A stretch of 64,000 nt of DNA, taken from Actinomycetota bacterium. GTDB lineage: Bacteria > Actinomycetota > Actinomycetes > Actinomycetales > Microbacteriaceae. Below are positions 9,084 to 17,655 of the stretch, piece by piece; position 1 is the first letter of the stretch; the number at the start of each line of letters is the position of its first letter. A program made the position numbers and the translations under genes. The notes under the pieces are model-generated. The model saw nothing but the letters and a program-made list of their open reading frames with translations, was not told the DNA's origin and did no database searches. The stretch covers positions 62,001-126,000 of the forward strand of contig JAUZFP010000037.1 of NCBI GenBank assembly GCA_030838475.1, written 5' to 3'.

Positions 9084-9120
9084 GACCACGCTCGACGCGC
9101 CAATGACGGGCAATCGAGCG

Positions 9121-9171
9121 TGACACCACTTTGACTTGACATGACACCATTGTGGTGTCACTATGGTGACA
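9121..9171 (+). promoter_or_regulatory. Promoter with TGACACCA operator repeats, leaderless start
   Basis: TTGACA (9136-9141), a 17-base spacer and CACTAT (9159-9164) form a good promoter. Its expected start point is at or next to the ATG at 9171, so the mRNA should be leaderless. The octamer TGACACCA occurs at 9121 and 9142 and its inverted form at 9153 (TGGTGTCA) and 9164 (TGGTGACA). The inner pair forms a perfect palindrome between -35 and -10, as in autoregulated RHH antitoxin operons. Confidence 0.75.
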
Positions 9172-9659
9172 TGGAACTTGGGCAATACGTCAACGATCTG
9201 CAGCGTCGACTCGTCGACGCCGCCGCGAACGGCGCGGAAGACACGCGCGCCGTCGCCGAGCGGCTCGCCGCCGGACTGGATGCCGCCACCCGCCTCGTAC
9301 TGCTCGACGCCCTCTCGACCGCGCTGGGCGAGATCACTCGTGACCTCGCGCCCGGATCTGTTGACCTTCGGCTTCGCGGCCGCGAGGTCGAATTTGTCGT
9401 GACCCCGCCGAACACGGAACCGGATGGCGACGAGCACATCCCCGCCACCGTCGACCTCGACGACGCGAGTACCTCACGCACCACGCTCCGCCTGCCCGAC
9501 GCCCTCAAGGTGCGGGTGGATGAGGCGGCACTGGCGGATGGACTGTCCGTCAACACCTGGCTGGTCCGCGCGATCGCGGCCGCCCTCCAACCAAAACAAC
9601 GACGATCCACGCAGCGCACGCTGCGCACCGGCGACAACTTCGCCGGCTGGGCGCGCTAG
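9171..9659 (+). CDS. RHH/HicB-like autoregulator of the exporter operon
   Basis: A 162-residue protein. The first 60 residues are helical, then comes a short strand-rich stretch. Residues 102-140 form a ribbon-helix-helix motif: SRTTLRLPDALKVRVDEAA then GLSVNTWLVRAIAAAL, as in the DNA-binding half of HicB antitoxins. No HicA toxin is next to it; DUF4097 and ABC-exporter genes follow instead. The ATG at 9171 was chosen because the promoter places transcription there and because an upstream ATG at 9141 would lie inside the promoter. It probably binds the TGACACCA sites upstream and represses itself and the operon. Confidence 0.75.
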   Translation: MELGQYVNDLQRRLVDAAANGAEDTRAVAERLAAGLDAATRLVLLDALSTALGEITRDLAPGSVDLRLRGREVEFVVTPPNTEPDGDEHIPATVDLDDASTSRTTLRLPDALKVRVDEAALADGLSVNTWLVRAIAAALQPKQRRSTQRTLRTGDNFAGWAR

Positions 9660-9742
9660 ACCGCCCGCCCCGCCCGTCACATCCACCAGCCCCGCGCCCC
9701 GCGGGGTCGGACAGCCACGCCCAGAGAAAGGAAGGCGCCAGC

Positions 9743-10594
9743 ATGCCTACATTCACCACACCCACCCCGATCGACCTCGCCATCAACGTGCAGGTCGGCC
9801 GAATCGACGTCATCGCGAGCGAGCGCACCGACACGATTGTGACCGTGTCGCCCAGCAGTGACACCAAGTCGATCGACCGGCGCGGAGTCGAACAGACCAA
9901 GGTCACCCTCGAGGACAACCGACTGACCGTCATCGGCCCTAAGCCGCGCATTAGCTGGATCGGTTCTGGCCCGTACGAGTCGGTCGACGTGAAAGTCGAG
10001 CTGCCCGCGGGATCACGACTCACGGCCGAGCTCGCGGTCGGCAACGTTCGGACCGTCGGTCGCCTCGGCGCGACCCGAATCAAGGCCGCAACCGGAACGG
10101 TCGATATCGACGCCACGGAGGACCTCTGGGTTCGCGCCGGACATGGCAGCACAACGATCGGCACCGTGGACGGCGGAATGGACGTCACCGCCGCGTACGG
10201 TCAGATTCGAATCGGTTCCGTCACCGGTGACACCCTCCTGAAGTCCTCGTACGGCGGCATCCAGGTCGGCGAATCCGGCGGCGATCTCGAGGCGAAACTC
10301 TCCTACGGCGACCTCGAGATCACGAAGGCGCTCGGCTCCGTAACGGCAAAGACCGCGTTCGGTGACATCCAACTTGTCGAGGTCTCGAGCGGATCCATCC
10401 AGGTCGACAGCGGTTACGGCCAGATATTCGTCGGGGTGAAGACAGGCGTGCCCGCCTGGCTCGACCTGTCGTCGAAGGTGGGGCACGTGCGTAACGAACT
10501 TGAGGGCGACAGCGCCCCCGCCACCACCGAAGAGACAGTCTCCGTGCGCGCCCGCACCCAGGGTGGCGACATCACCATCCACCGCGCCCGCTGA
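9743..10594 (+). CDS. DUF4097 beta-repeat protein
   Basis: A 283-residue protein built of short repeated strands, for example GSVTGDTLLKSSYGGIQVG, SGGDLEAKLSYGDLEI and SVTAKTAFGDIQLVE. This matches the DUF4097 family, predicted to form a right-handed beta helix. No signal peptide or membrane helix is seen, so it should be cytoplasmic. AAAGGAAGG lies about 8 bases upstream of the ATG. It sits between an RHH regulator and an ABC exporter on the same strand. Such proteins are common beside exporters and stress sensors in actinobacteria, but no biochemical role is established to my knowledge. Confidence 0.85.
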   Translation: MPTFTTPTPIDLAINVQVGRIDVIASERTDTIVTVSPSSDTKSIDRRGVEQTKVTLEDNRLTVIGPKPRISWIGSGPYESVDVKVELPAGSRLTAELAVGNVRTVGRLGATRIKAATGTVDIDATEDLWVRAGHGSTTIGTVDGGMDVTAAYGQIRIGSVTGDTLLKSSYGGIQVGESGGDLEAKLSYGDLEITKALGSVTAKTAFGDIQLVEVSSGSIQVDSGYGQIFVGVKTGVPAWLDLSSKVGHVRNELEGDSAPATTEETVSVRARTQGGDITIHRAR

Positions 10595-10640
10595 TTGCGG
10601 CGCGAACAACAATCCAGAAAGAGAGAGCAAGGAAATGCAG

Positions 10641-11429
10641 ATGACCGCCAATCAGACCCAGGATGCTGCAATCCACGTCCAGGGCCTCACCAAGTCGTAC
10701 AAGAAGGTGGATGTGCTTCGCGGCGTCGACTTCGATGTGGCGCGAGGAAGCATCTTCGCGCTGCTCGGCTCCAACGGCGCAGGCAAGACCACGATCGTAA
10801 GCATCCTCTCGACCCTCCTCAAGGCCGACGGGGGCACGGCGGGAGTCAACAACTTCGACGTCGCAACCCGGGCCGACAACGTGCGGGAGTCGATCAGCCT
10901 CACCGGGCAGTTCGCCGCCGTCGATGAAATCCTCAGCGGACGCGAGAACCTGATCCTGGTCGCCAAGCTGCGGCACCTTTCGGACGCCGCCACAATCGCG
11001 GATGACCTGCTGAAGCGCTTTGCGTTGACGGATGCGGCCGCGCGAAAGGTGGCCACCTATTCGGGCGGGATGCGTCGACGACTCGACATCGCGATGAGCC
11101 TGATCGGAAATCCCCCGGTCATCTTCCTCGACGAGCCGACCACCGGCCTCGACCCGCAGGGGCGCAACGAGGTGTGGGCCGCCGTCAAGGAACTCGCCGA
11201 ACACGGCACGACGGTACTGCTCACAACGCAGTACCTCGACGAGGCGGAAGAACTCGCCGACCGGATCGCGATCCTCCACGAGGGTCGGATCATCGTGAAC
11301 GGCACCCTCGCCGAACTCAAGAAGCTGCTCCCACCGGCCAAGGTGGAGTACGTCGAGAAGCAGCCCACCCTCGAGGACGTCTTCTTCGCGATCGTCGGGG
11401 ACTCCAGCGTCAGCAAGAACGAGAAGTAA
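10641..11429 (+). CDS. ABC exporter ATP-binding protein (DrrA-like)
   Basis: A 262-residue ATPase. Walker A is GSNGAGKTT, the signature YSGGMRRRLDIAMSL is the DrrA-type variant, Walker B is VIFLDEPTTGLD, and TTQYLDEAEELAD has Gln in place of the usual His in the H-loop, also typical of DrrA. The C-terminal TLEDVFF is present. The ATG at 10641 was chosen because AGGAAA lies about 6 bases upstream; the ATG at 10635 would touch it. It is followed 9 bases later by its permease. DrrA relatives export daunorubicin-like drugs or lipids; the substrate here is unknown. Confidence 0.92.
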   Translation: MTANQTQDAAIHVQGLTKSYKKVDVLRGVDFDVARGSIFALLGSNGAGKTTIVSILSTLLKADGGTAGVNNFDVATRADNVRESISLTGQFAAVDEILSGRENLILVAKLRHLSDAATIADDLLKRFALTDAAARKVATYSGGMRRRLDIAMSLIGNPPVIFLDEPTTGLDPQGRNEVWAAVKELAEHGTTVLLTTQYLDEAEELADRIAILHEGRIIVNGTLAELKKLLPPAKVEYVEKQPTLEDVFFAIVGDSSVSKNEK

Positions 11430-11438
11430 GGAAGAGAA

Positions 11439-12200
11439 ATGAAAAAGCACTTCTTCGGCGATACCGCAGTCCTCACCGGACGTTCCCTCAAGCACATCAC
11501 GCGGAGCATGGACACCATCATCACGACGGCGGTCATCCCGATCGCCTTCATGCTGCTGTTCGTCTTCGTCTTCGGCGGCGCCATCAAGCACGGGTCGGGT
11601 TCGTACGTCAGCTACCTGCTGCCGGGCATCCTGCTCATCACGGTCGCCTCCGGCATCTCGTACACCGCCTACCGGCTGTTCCTGGACATGCAGGGCGGCA
11701 TCTTCGAGCGATTCCAGTCGATGCCGATCGCACGATCGTCGGTGCTGTGGGCGCACGTGCTGACCTCACTGGTCGCCAACCTGGTCTCGGTCGTGGTGGT
11801 CGTCCTCGTCGCGCTCTTGATCGGCTTCCGCTCGGGAGCCGGGGTGCTGGCGTGGCTCGCCATCGCCGGCATCGTGGTGCTCTTCACACTGGCGCTAACC
11901 TGGATCGCGGTCATCCCCGGACTGTCCGCGAAATCGGTGGATGGCGCGAGCGCGTTCTCCTATCCGCTGATCTTCCTGCCGTTCATCAGTTCGGCGTTCG
12001 TTCCGACCTCCACGATGCCGGGACCGGTGCGGTGGTTCGCCGACTACCAGCCGGTCACATCGATCGTCAATGCGATCCGGGACCTGGTCAACCAGCAGCC
12101 GGTTGGCACGGATATCTGGGTCGCCCTCGCCTGGATGGTCGGCATCCTGATCGTCGCGTACATCTTCGCGCAGGTCATCTACCGTCGCAGGATCTCGTAA
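11439..12200 (+). CDS. ABC-2 exporter permease (DrrB-like)
   Basis: A 253-residue membrane protein with about six helices and the ABC-2 signature region near ADYQPVTSIVNAIRDL at the C-terminal end, the usual DrrB pattern. The segment GGIFERFQSMPIARS matches the coupling helix of this family. GGAAGAG lies 4-5 bases before the ATG. It pairs with the ATPase just upstream and ends the four-gene plus-strand operon that begins at 9171. A strong hairpin follows at 12215-12249. Confidence 0.92.
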   Translation: MKKHFFGDTAVLTGRSLKHITRSMDTIITTAVIPIAFMLLFVFVFGGAIKHGSGSYVSYLLPGILLITVASGISYTAYRLFLDMQGGIFERFQSMPIARSSVLWAHVLTSLVANLVSVVVVVLVALLIGFRSGAGVLAWLAIAGIVVLFTLALTWIAVIPGLSAKSVDGASAFSYPLIFLPFISSAFVPTSTMPGPVRWFADYQPVTSIVNAIRDLVNQQPVGTDIWVALAWMVGILIVAYIFAQVIYRRRIS

Positions 12201-12214
12201 CTGGGGGACAATCC

Positions 12215-12249
12215 CGTCGGGCGGCCGCGCGTTTATCGGCCGCCCGACG
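12215..12249 (+). terminator. 13-bp perfect stem, transcription terminator-like
   Basis: Arms 12215-12227 and 12237-12249 pair perfectly over 13 bp around a 9-base loop. There is no T-run after it, which is common for actinobacterial terminators. It lies between two convergent operons and could act in both directions. Confidence 0.6.
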
Positions 12250-12278
12250 TGTCGCCGTTCGCCCGACGTGTCGCCGTT
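12241..12278. repeat. 19-bp perfect tandem duplication
   Basis: Positions 12241-12259 are repeated exactly at 12260-12278. The first copy starts inside the right arm of the preceding hairpin, so the duplication probably arose by slippage at that structure. Confidence 0.95.
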
Positions 12279-12290
12279 CGCGCGGCGTAG

Positions 12291-13274
12291 CTAATCGACC
12301 GAGCGCGGACGAGTAACCCTGAGTCCGACAAGGCTCGCGACAATTGCAAGCAGCAACAGTCCGAGAATTACCACCAGTGACTCAACGGTGCCGATGACTG
12401 GCGCCCAGCGCACCCCACGACCTCCGTTGACAAACGGCACGGTGTTGTCATGCAAGGAAGCGAAGACAAGCTTCAGTCCGATGAAAGCAAGAATCGCCGC
12501 TACACCGTAGGTGAGATATGGCAACCGATCGACCAGTGCACCGAGCAGGAAGTACAACTGCCGCAACCCCATCAGCGCAAAGATATTCGTGGTCAGCAGG
12601 ACAAATCCATCGGAAGTGATGCCGAAGATGGCGGGGATCGAATCGAGTGCGAACAGTAGGTCGGTGACACCGATGACTGCCACAACGACGAGTACCGGCG
12701 TAAAGACAATGCGGCCGTCAATCCGTGTGCGTAGTCGGGCGCGATCAAAGGTTCCAGACATCCGAAACCATCGTTTGAAGAACCGCATGATCCGGCCGTC
12801 TTGGTCGAGTTCCTCGTTCGCCGATGAACGGAGCTGCGCAATCGCGGTGTAAATCAGAAACGCCCCGAAAATGTAGAAGATCCAGGAGAAGTTCGAGACG
12901 AGAACCGCTCCGACGAAGATGAAGATCCCGCGAAGGACTAGAGCGATGACGATTCCGACCATGAGCAAGCGTTGCTGGAGGAGCGCCGGGACCGCAAAGC
13001 GCGCCAGAATCACCACGAAGACGAACAAGTTATCAATACTCAGGCTGTACTCCGTCGCCCAGCCCGTGACGAATTGCACAGCTTTATCTGGAAAGCCCCA
13101 CGCGACAAGCACGACCCCGAAGACGATGGCAAGGCCGACGTAGAAAGCAATCCAGATCGCGGACTCCGCGACCGACGGCACCCGAGGCCGGCGGCTGGCG
13201 ATCACGAGGTCAGCCGCCATAATGATCGCCAAGATTCCGAGCGCGCTGAACTCAAACCAAAGAGGCACGATCAT
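12291..13274 (-). CDS. TerC/Alx family membrane protein
   Basis: A 327-residue protein with about nine hydrophobic helices. The family motifs are present: EYSLSIDNLFVFVVIL in one half and DLLFALDSIPAIFGIT in the other, each with acidic residues within a helix. TerC/Alx proteins are linked to tellurite resistance and manganese export. The ATG at 13274 directly follows an in-frame GTG at 13277; the choice is not decisive. It lies 13 bases after the MmgE/PrpD gene on the same strand and could be its last co-transcribed gene, though it may have nothing to do with the catabolic cluster. The strong hairpin at 12215 may end the transcript. Confidence 0.9.
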   Translation of the reverse strand: MIVPLWFEFSALGILAIIMAADLVIASRRPRVPSVAESAIWIAFYVGLAIVFGVVLVAWGFPDKAVQFVTGWATEYSLSIDNLFVFVVILARFAVPALLQQRLLMVGIVIALVLRGIFIFVGAVLVSNFSWIFYIFGAFLIYTAIAQLRSSANEELDQDGRIMRFFKRWFRMSGTFDRARLRTRIDGRIVFTPVLVVVAVIGVTDLLFALDSIPAIFGITSDGFVLLTTNIFALMGLRQLYFLLGALVDRLPYLTYGVAAILAFIGLKLVFASLHDNTVPFVNGGRGVRWAPVIGTVESLVVILGLLLLAIVASLVGLRVTRPRSVD

Positions 13275-13287
13275 CACCCGGGCGGCC

Positions 13288-14667
13288 TCAGGACGCTGGA
13301 GTCAGAAGCGTTGCGAGCGAATCCAGGCTGTCGATGCGGTCGAGGTCGCGAACGATGGAGATGATGCCGGATGCTGCGTGCCCTCCCAGCCGAGGTTCGC
13401 ACAGGGAGGTGAACTTGGTCTCCACGTCCGCCCACGGCAGTCCTCCACGTTCCCAGTGACCGGGCGGGAGTTCGGTGGGAGATCGGAGCGTGGTTCCGTC
13501 GATGTCGATCTCGACCCATGCGACGTCACGTCGATCGGTGTCACGGTCGAGGGCGGGATCTCGGACGATTTTGATCTTGCGGCGAAGCTCTTTCACCCCC
13601 GGGGCGTCAAGCGATGCCGGATCGTGGGCCTCGCCAAATCCGAGTCGCCCGAACACCATTCCCACGCTCATCATGTCCTGAAGAGTGATGCTTGGCATGT
13701 CACGCTCGTCGACGATCGCGGCGTTTCGAGTGCTCATCCCGACCAGAACTCGATCAATTGCCGAGAGGTCGACAGTATTTGACTCGAGAAGGGAGAGGGC
13801 TCCGGCCAGCGGTGCATGAATTGGATACCCGGCCGAAAACACCTTGAACGCGGTGTCGACAACCGCGAACCGACTGCCAAGCCCATCGAACAGGACCGCC
13901 GGATTCGACCGCGGGGTAGCCCACGCCTCGAAGAGACCGTCGCGAGCCTCGAGGATTCGATCGCTGGATTCGAAGCCGAACGATGCCAGCTTTGCCCCGG
14001 TGACCCCAGCAAAGGCGGCCTGGCCATGAGTCATCGCCTTGGTCATGTGGTGCCGCTCGTCCATGAATGCCATGGGCGAAAAGACGTTGTACGCCGCGAG
14101 CGCGAGCGCGTATCGGGTCTGATCGAGTTCCAGCTCCAGCAGTCGACTCGCCGCGGCTGCGGCACCAATGGCAAAAGGTGCGCTCGAATGGGTGTGGTAG
14201 GCCGCCTGCAGCGCCTCCCTTCCCCCCACCGCGGTGAGCAACCGAGTTCCGACATCGAAGGACAGAGCGACCGCGGTCACGAAGTCGCGGCCAGTCGCAT
14301 TCACTGACTCCGCGGCGGCGAGCGCGGCCGACACCGCGACAACGGCGTGATGACCGTGCGTGCGATGGACCGCATCCAGCTCATCGGCGTGGCCGGATGT
14401 GCCGTTCACCAGTGCAGCGAGTGGGGCAGGAAGCCGCGTTCGCCCACCGATGACGGTCGCGTCTGGTGCGCCGCCCTGCGCGGAAGCGTAGTACCGCATC
14501 ACCTGGCCGGGGTCCATCGTGCTGCCCAACACCATGCATCCCAGCGTGTCGAGAATCACGCGCTTGGTGTAGTCGACAACGGAGTCGGGAAGATCGGAGA
14601 ATCGGGCCGCCCGAATATAGCGAGCGAGCATCTCCGTCGCGCCCTCCGCCGCCGGCATCGTGGTCAT
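13288..14667 (-). CDS. MmgE/PrpD family protein (copy 1)
   Basis: A 459-residue member of the family of 2-methylcitrate dehydratase and iminodisuccinate epimerase. Family features are the helical domain with SGHADELDAVHRTHGHHAVVAV, the segment HTHSSAPFAIGAA, and a C-terminal domain with ALDRDTDRRDVAWVEI. The ATG at 14667 overlaps the end of the upstream ABC ATPase gene by 4 bases, so it belongs to the transporter operon. A second family member lies in the divergent arm at 25662. The reaction is unknown; the fold supports hydration/dehydration or epimerisation of polycarboxylates. Confidence 0.88.
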   Translation of the reverse strand: MTTMPAAEGATEMLARYIRAARFSDLPDSVVDYTKRVILDTLGCMVLGSTMDPGQVMRYYASAQGGAPDATVIGGRTRLPAPLAALVNGTSGHADELDAVHRTHGHHAVVAVSAALAAAESVNATGRDFVTAVALSFDVGTRLLTAVGGREALQAAYHTHSSAPFAIGAAAAASRLLELELDQTRYALALAAYNVFSPMAFMDERHHMTKAMTHGQAAFAGVTGAKLASFGFESSDRILEARDGLFEAWATPRSNPAVLFDGLGSRFAVVDTAFKVFSAGYPIHAPLAGALSLLESNTVDLSAIDRVLVGMSTRNAAIVDERDMPSITLQDMMSVGMVFGRLGFGEAHDPASLDAPGVKELRRKIKIVRDPALDRDTDRRDVAWVEIDIDGTTLRSPTELPPGHWERGGLPWADVETKFTSLCEPRLGGHAASGIISIVRDLDRIDSLDSLATLLTPAS

Positions 14668-15719
14668 GATTTCGGACCAGTCGTGACGGTCGCCCCGAGC
14701 TCGAGACCGACCTTGGAGCCAGCTCCGACCGGGATCGACTCGGACGGAAAGAGGCATGCGTGCAGGTGATCGCTGTCGCCCCACGGAACGAGAGCGGGCA
14801 CGCGGAGCGGACACTCTGACTCGGCCCGCCAGCAGCGCGTGTGGAAGGTGCACCCGCTCGGCGGGTTGGACGGGCTCGGCAGGTCGCCGGTGAGCACAAT
14901 CCGCGTACCCCGACCGCGCAGAGCTGGGTCTTCAATCGGCACCGCCGAATTCAGTGCCTGCGTATATGGGTGGACCGCGTGACGGATGATTTGCTCTGTG
15001 GTCCCCGTCTCGACGACCCGCCCGAGAAACATCACGCTGACTCGATCGGAGAGCGCGGCGACCACGGCGAGGTCGTGCGAGATGAACAGGTACGAGAGTC
15101 CGAGTTCGTCCTGCAGATCGGCAAGAAGGTTGAGGATCTGTGCCTGCACGGAAACGTCGAGAGCGGACACAGGTTCGTCGAGAATGAGAACTGAGGGCGC
15201 CAGTGCGAGCGATCTCGCGATGCCAACTCGTTGTTGCTGGCCGCCGGAGAGCTCCTGAGGGAACCGCTCGGCCTGGCGGCGCGAGAGCCCAACCATGTCC
15301 AGGAGCTCGTCCAGCCGGGTCGCGCGTTGGGCAGACGATATGTGATTAATGCGCATCGGCTCGGTAATGCAGTCCGCGACTCGCATGCGTGGATTGAGCG
15401 ATCCCCTGGCGTTCTGGAACACCATCTGCAGCCCGTGGCGCTGGAGCGGACTCCTATGTCCGTCGCCCAGTCGCTCGCCCTGGAAAGTAATCGAGCCGCT
15501 CGTGCGCGGGACCAGCCCCATGATCGCGCGCGCCACGGTCGACTTGCCCGATCCGGATTCGCCAACCAGCGCAAGGGTCTCACCCCTACCGAGCGACAGG
15601 CTCACGCCATCTACGGCGCGCACGGGTGGCGCGTCGCGCTTGCCGGGACCGGTATGGGAAAAATGTACCTTTAGGTCCTCGACGTCGAGCGCTAACTCTT
15701 CCTGGCCCTTCACCGTCAC
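14664..15719 (-). CDS. Peptide/opine-type ABC importer ATPase (DppF-like)
   Basis: A 351-residue ATPase. Walker A is GESGSGKST, the signature LSGGQQQRVGIARSL, Walker B LILDEPVSALDVS and the H-loop FISHDLAVV. The C-terminal extension with the cysteine-bearing segment CTFHTRCWRAESECP is the OppF/DppF oligopeptide domain, which often binds an Fe-S cluster. The GTG at 15719 overlaps the previous ATPase stop (GTGA) and has GGAAG just upstream, which decides the start. Works with the DppD-like ATPase, two permeases and the binding protein encoded upstream. Confidence 0.92.
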   Translation of the reverse strand: MTVKGQEELALDVEDLKVHFSHTGPGKRDAPPVRAVDGVSLSLGRGETLALVGESGSGKSTVARAIMGLVPRTSGSITFQGERLGDGHRSPLQRHGLQMVFQNARGSLNPRMRVADCITEPMRINHISSAQRATRLDELLDMVGLSRRQAERFPQELSGGQQQRVGIARSLALAPSVLILDEPVSALDVSVQAQILNLLADLQDELGLSYLFISHDLAVVAALSDRVSVMFLGRVVETGTTEQIIRHAVHPYTQALNSAVPIEDPALRGRGTRIVLTGDLPSPSNPPSGCTFHTRCWRAESECPLRVPALVPWGDSDHLHACLFPSESIPVGAGSKVGLELGATVTTGPKS

Positions 15720-16720
15720 GGCGTTACTTCCTTCCAAAAATGACAGGCGCTCAGCTGCCCTTTGCCCACTTCCACTAGAGGAGGATCGTCTGTCGCGCAG
15801 ATATCGCGACCGTGGCTGATTTGGCAACGCGAGCGGAAGGGGCACCCTGCGGAAACCTCGCCGGGACCGGCCGGCGCACCAGGAATCGCGGCGAGCCGGC
15901 TCCTCCCAATCGTCACCTCGAGTTTCGGCCGGCTTCGCAGGAGCGCCGCAGTGTACGGATGATGCGGAGTGTGAAATATCGAGTTAACGTCGGCGAGCTC
16001 GACAGTCTTTCCCGCGTACATGACGAGTACCCGGTCAACGAGTTCAGCGACGACGCCAAAGTCGTGCGTCACGATGATGAGGCCGGCCCCGGTCGAGGCG
16101 AGAAGCTCCCGAAACAACTGAAGGATCTGCGCCTGCACCGTCACATCGAGCGCGGTGACCGGCTCATCGGCAATGATCACGCGGGGTTGATTCGCGATGG
16201 CCACCGCGATCATCGCTCGCTGGAGCATTCCGCCAGAGAGCTGCTCGGGCAGCAGCCCGACATGCTCCGCGGGCACACCCACTCGCTCGAGGAGGTTTCG
16301 GGCGCGATCGAGGGCCTCGGCTCGTGTCGCCTGCCGGTCATGAGCGCGAATGGTCTCCATCAACTGGCTTCCGACGGTCCACACGGGGTTGAAAGAGGTC
16401 ATCGGATCCTGGAAGGACATCGCGACGACCTTGCCCCGCAGTCCGCGTCGCCTGCGGGACGGGAGGGCAAGCATGTCGACCCCGTCGAACGTGACGCTGC
16501 CCGACCGAACCTTCGCCCCGGATGCCTCTGCCAGACCCATCAGGGCCATGGCAAGGGTTGTCTTCCCTGAGCCCGACTCGCCCACAATGCCGAGGGTCTC
16601 GCCGGCGGCCAACTCAAAGGACGCGCCGTCGACCGCCCGAAGCGGTCCGTCCCGGCTGGAATACTCGACGACCAGGTCACGGACCCGCATCACCTCGGTG
16701 GCTGCCGCAACGACGCTCAT
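15716..16720 (-). CDS. Peptide/opine-type ABC importer ATPase (DppD-like)
   Basis: A 334-residue ATPase with Walker A GESGSGKTT, signature LSGGMLQRAMIAVAI, Walker B VIIADEPVTALDVT and H-loop IVTHDFGVV. The C-terminal cysteine region CPFRSRCQISHGRDIC is the DppD/OppD extension. The ATG at 16720 overlaps the stop of the upstream permease by 4 bases; a longer frame exists but no site supports it. Second of the two ATPases that power this importer. Confidence 0.92.
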   Translation of the reverse strand: MSVVAAATEVMRVRDLVVEYSSRDGPLRAVDGASFELAAGETLGIVGESGSGKTTLAMALMGLAEASGAKVRSGSVTFDGVDMLALPSRRRRGLRGKVVAMSFQDPMTSFNPVWTVGSQLMETIRAHDRQATRAEALDRARNLLERVGVPAEHVGLLPEQLSGGMLQRAMIAVAIANQPRVIIADEPVTALDVTVQAQILQLFRELLASTGAGLIIVTHDFGVVAELVDRVLVMYAGKTVELADVNSIFHTPHHPYTAALLRSRPKLEVTIGRSRLAAIPGAPAGPGEVSAGCPFRSRCQISHGRDICATDDPPLVEVGKGQLSACHFWKEVTP

Positions 16721-17655
16721 GACCGCAACGCCCTTCGCACGGAAAGCCCAATGAGAGCCAGGCTCACGCAGGTGAGAGCAAGACATCCGCCGGCGAACAA
16801 CACCGGCCAGGCCTGAATGGAAATGAAGTCCTGTTCCTCGGCCACGATCAACCCGATCGACGTATTCGGGGGTTGGATCCCAAATCCAACGTAGCTAAGG
16901 CTCGCCTCGAGCAAAACGACCTGTGGCAGCTGCACGAGGGCGAGCGCGATGACCGCGGCGGCGCTGGTCAGGCGCAGATGACCGAGGAGAATGCGAATCG
17001 GACTGGCCCCAAAGGCCTTCGCCGCAAGGACATATTCCGCGTGTTTGCTCGTCAACGTAATCGACCGCCCGAGACGACCGAAGATCACTATCCCCTCGAT
17101 GCTCAACACGAGGATGATAGTCAGTTCTCCGCCGCCGAGTGCGCTCACAATCGCAAGAGCGAGCAGCAGTCCGGGGAAGACGTTCATGGTGTCCATCAAC
17201 CGCCCGACGAGGCTATCTACGCGACCGCCGATGTACGCACCGACCGCACCGAGGAGCCAGCCAACGCACGCGGTGATGACGACCACGGCCAGACCAACCT
17301 CGAGCGACGTTCGCAATCCCTCGGCGACCGTCAGTCCGAGCGGCCGACCGAGGTGATCCGTCCCGAGCAACGAGTGACCGCCACCACCAAACAGTGAGGG
17401 TCCCTTCAGCCGACTGGTGATGTTAACGATGCCAGCGCCTGCTGGTACCAGGAGCGGCACGAGAATCGCGTATAGCAGGATGAGGACAAAGATCACCGCC
17501 GCGGCCACCCCGACAGGATCGCGGAGGAATGCGCGCGCGACAGAGCGCCCGGAACTCGAGCTGGCGGCATTGCCGATCTCGCCCGGAGCGAGATCCGGAG
17601 CGGAGAAGTCTGCGTCGGCGAGATGTGCATCGCCGAATTCGTCGCGTTCACTCAT
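16717..17655 (-). CDS. Peptide/opine-type ABC importer permease (DppC-like)
   Basis: A 312-residue inner-membrane permease with about six helices. The first 40 residues are cytoplasmic and acidic. The binding-protein-dependent transport motif appears as EYVLAAKAFGASPIRILLGHL, the loop that docks on the ATPase. LGTDHLGRPL is typical of the DppC subfamily. Start overlaps the DppB-like stop by 4 bases. Pairs with the DppB-like permease to form the import channel. Confidence 0.92.
   Translation of the reverse strand: MSERDEFGDAHLADADFSAPDLAPGEIGNAASSSSGRSVARAFLRDPVGVAAAVIFVLILLYAILVPLLVPAGAGIVNITSRLKGPSLFGGGGHSLLGTDHLGRPLGLTVAEGLRTSLEVGLAVVVITACVGWLLGAVGAYIGGRVDSLVGRLMDTMNVFPGLLLALAIVSALGGGELTIILVLSIEGIVIFGRLGRSITLTSKHAEYVLAAKAFGASPIRILLGHLRLTSAAAVIALALVQLPQVVLLEASLSYVGFGIQPPNTSIGLIVAEEQDFISIQAWPVLFAGGCLALTCVSLALIGLSVRRALRS

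Noticed and set aside
15812-16570. A 252-residue plus-strand frame
   Set aside because: Antisense to the DppD-like ATPase gene, which has complete ABC motifs and operon overlaps.
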